Shown piece after piece: positions 63,968-64,000 of a stretch of 64,000 bases of DNA (position 1 is the stretch's first letter; every line of letters starts with the position of its first letter). The notes beneath the pieces are model-generated. The model worked only from the letters and a program-made list of their open reading frames with translations. It had not been told where the DNA came from and made no database searches. The stretch lies in the NCBI RefSeq assembly GCF_001640805.2, contig NC_066836.1:3482071-3546070 (forward strand), given 5' to 3'. Origin of the DNA: Lates calcarifer (lineage: Eukaryota; Chordata; Actinopteri; Centropomidae). A program made the translations under genes and the position numbers.

Positions 63968-64000
63968 CTGTTGAAAATAAATTTAAAGAAATTAAATTTG

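Noticed and set aside
63771..63974. Plus-strand 67-codon frame at the right edge, considered as a pard3 exon
   Set aside because: It does not resemble Par-3 exon 2 and lies exactly opposite the better-supported minus-strand terminal exon.

Overview
This window looks like vertebrate nuclear DNA, most likely from a ray-finned (teleost) fish. Genes are split into short exons with GT/AG borders and separated by long AT-rich introns. CA/TG microsatellites are frequent. Several stretches resemble interspersed repeats that I associate with teleost genomes. There are no bacterial operons, RNA genes or intact transposons that I can see. Three genes are recognisable from coding exons, and a fourth is represented by one terminal exon at the right edge.

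Layout. (1) 1-12746, minus strand: the 5' half of ccny (cyclin Y). Three coding exons lie at 12593-12746, 2171-2245 and 557-591; the cyclin box lies off the left edge. (2) 12747-18722: ccny 5' UTR and CpG-rich promoter, then spacer, then the 3' UTR of crem. (3) 18723-29643, minus strand: a complete crem gene (cAMP-responsive element modulator, CREB/ATF1/CREM family). It has seven coding exons in a consistent reading frame (319 residues), a noncoding first exon near 29643, and an internal first exon (21504-21534, MAVTGDETES) that is the hallmark of the short repressor ICER. Immediately upstream of that internal exon are two CRE-like sites one helical turn apart, as expected for the autoregulated ICER promoter. 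(4) 29900-34880: intergenic, with a head-to-head arrangement of crem and pard3. (5) 34880-64000, plus strand: the first coding exon of pard3 (par-3 polarity scaffold, 35070-35189) with two upstream ORFs, followed by at least 28 kb of its first intron. (6) 63668-63967, minus strand: the last coding exon of an unidentified gene running antisense to pard3.

The order ccny-crem-pard3 matches human chromosome 10p11 (PARD3-CUL2-CREM-CCNY), except that I find no cul2 between crem and pard3. The genes do not form a pathway. The strongest functional story is inside crem: a cAMP/PKA-regulated activator (long form with KID and glutamine-rich regions) and an inducible repressor (ICER, bZIP only) from one locus. 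Two further perfect TGACGTCA sites lie in the ICER-specific intron.

The window holds no clear sign of a wholly new system. The best leads are the ICER control region, the uORF pair ahead of pard3, the antisense exon at the right edge, and two strong perfect hairpins.
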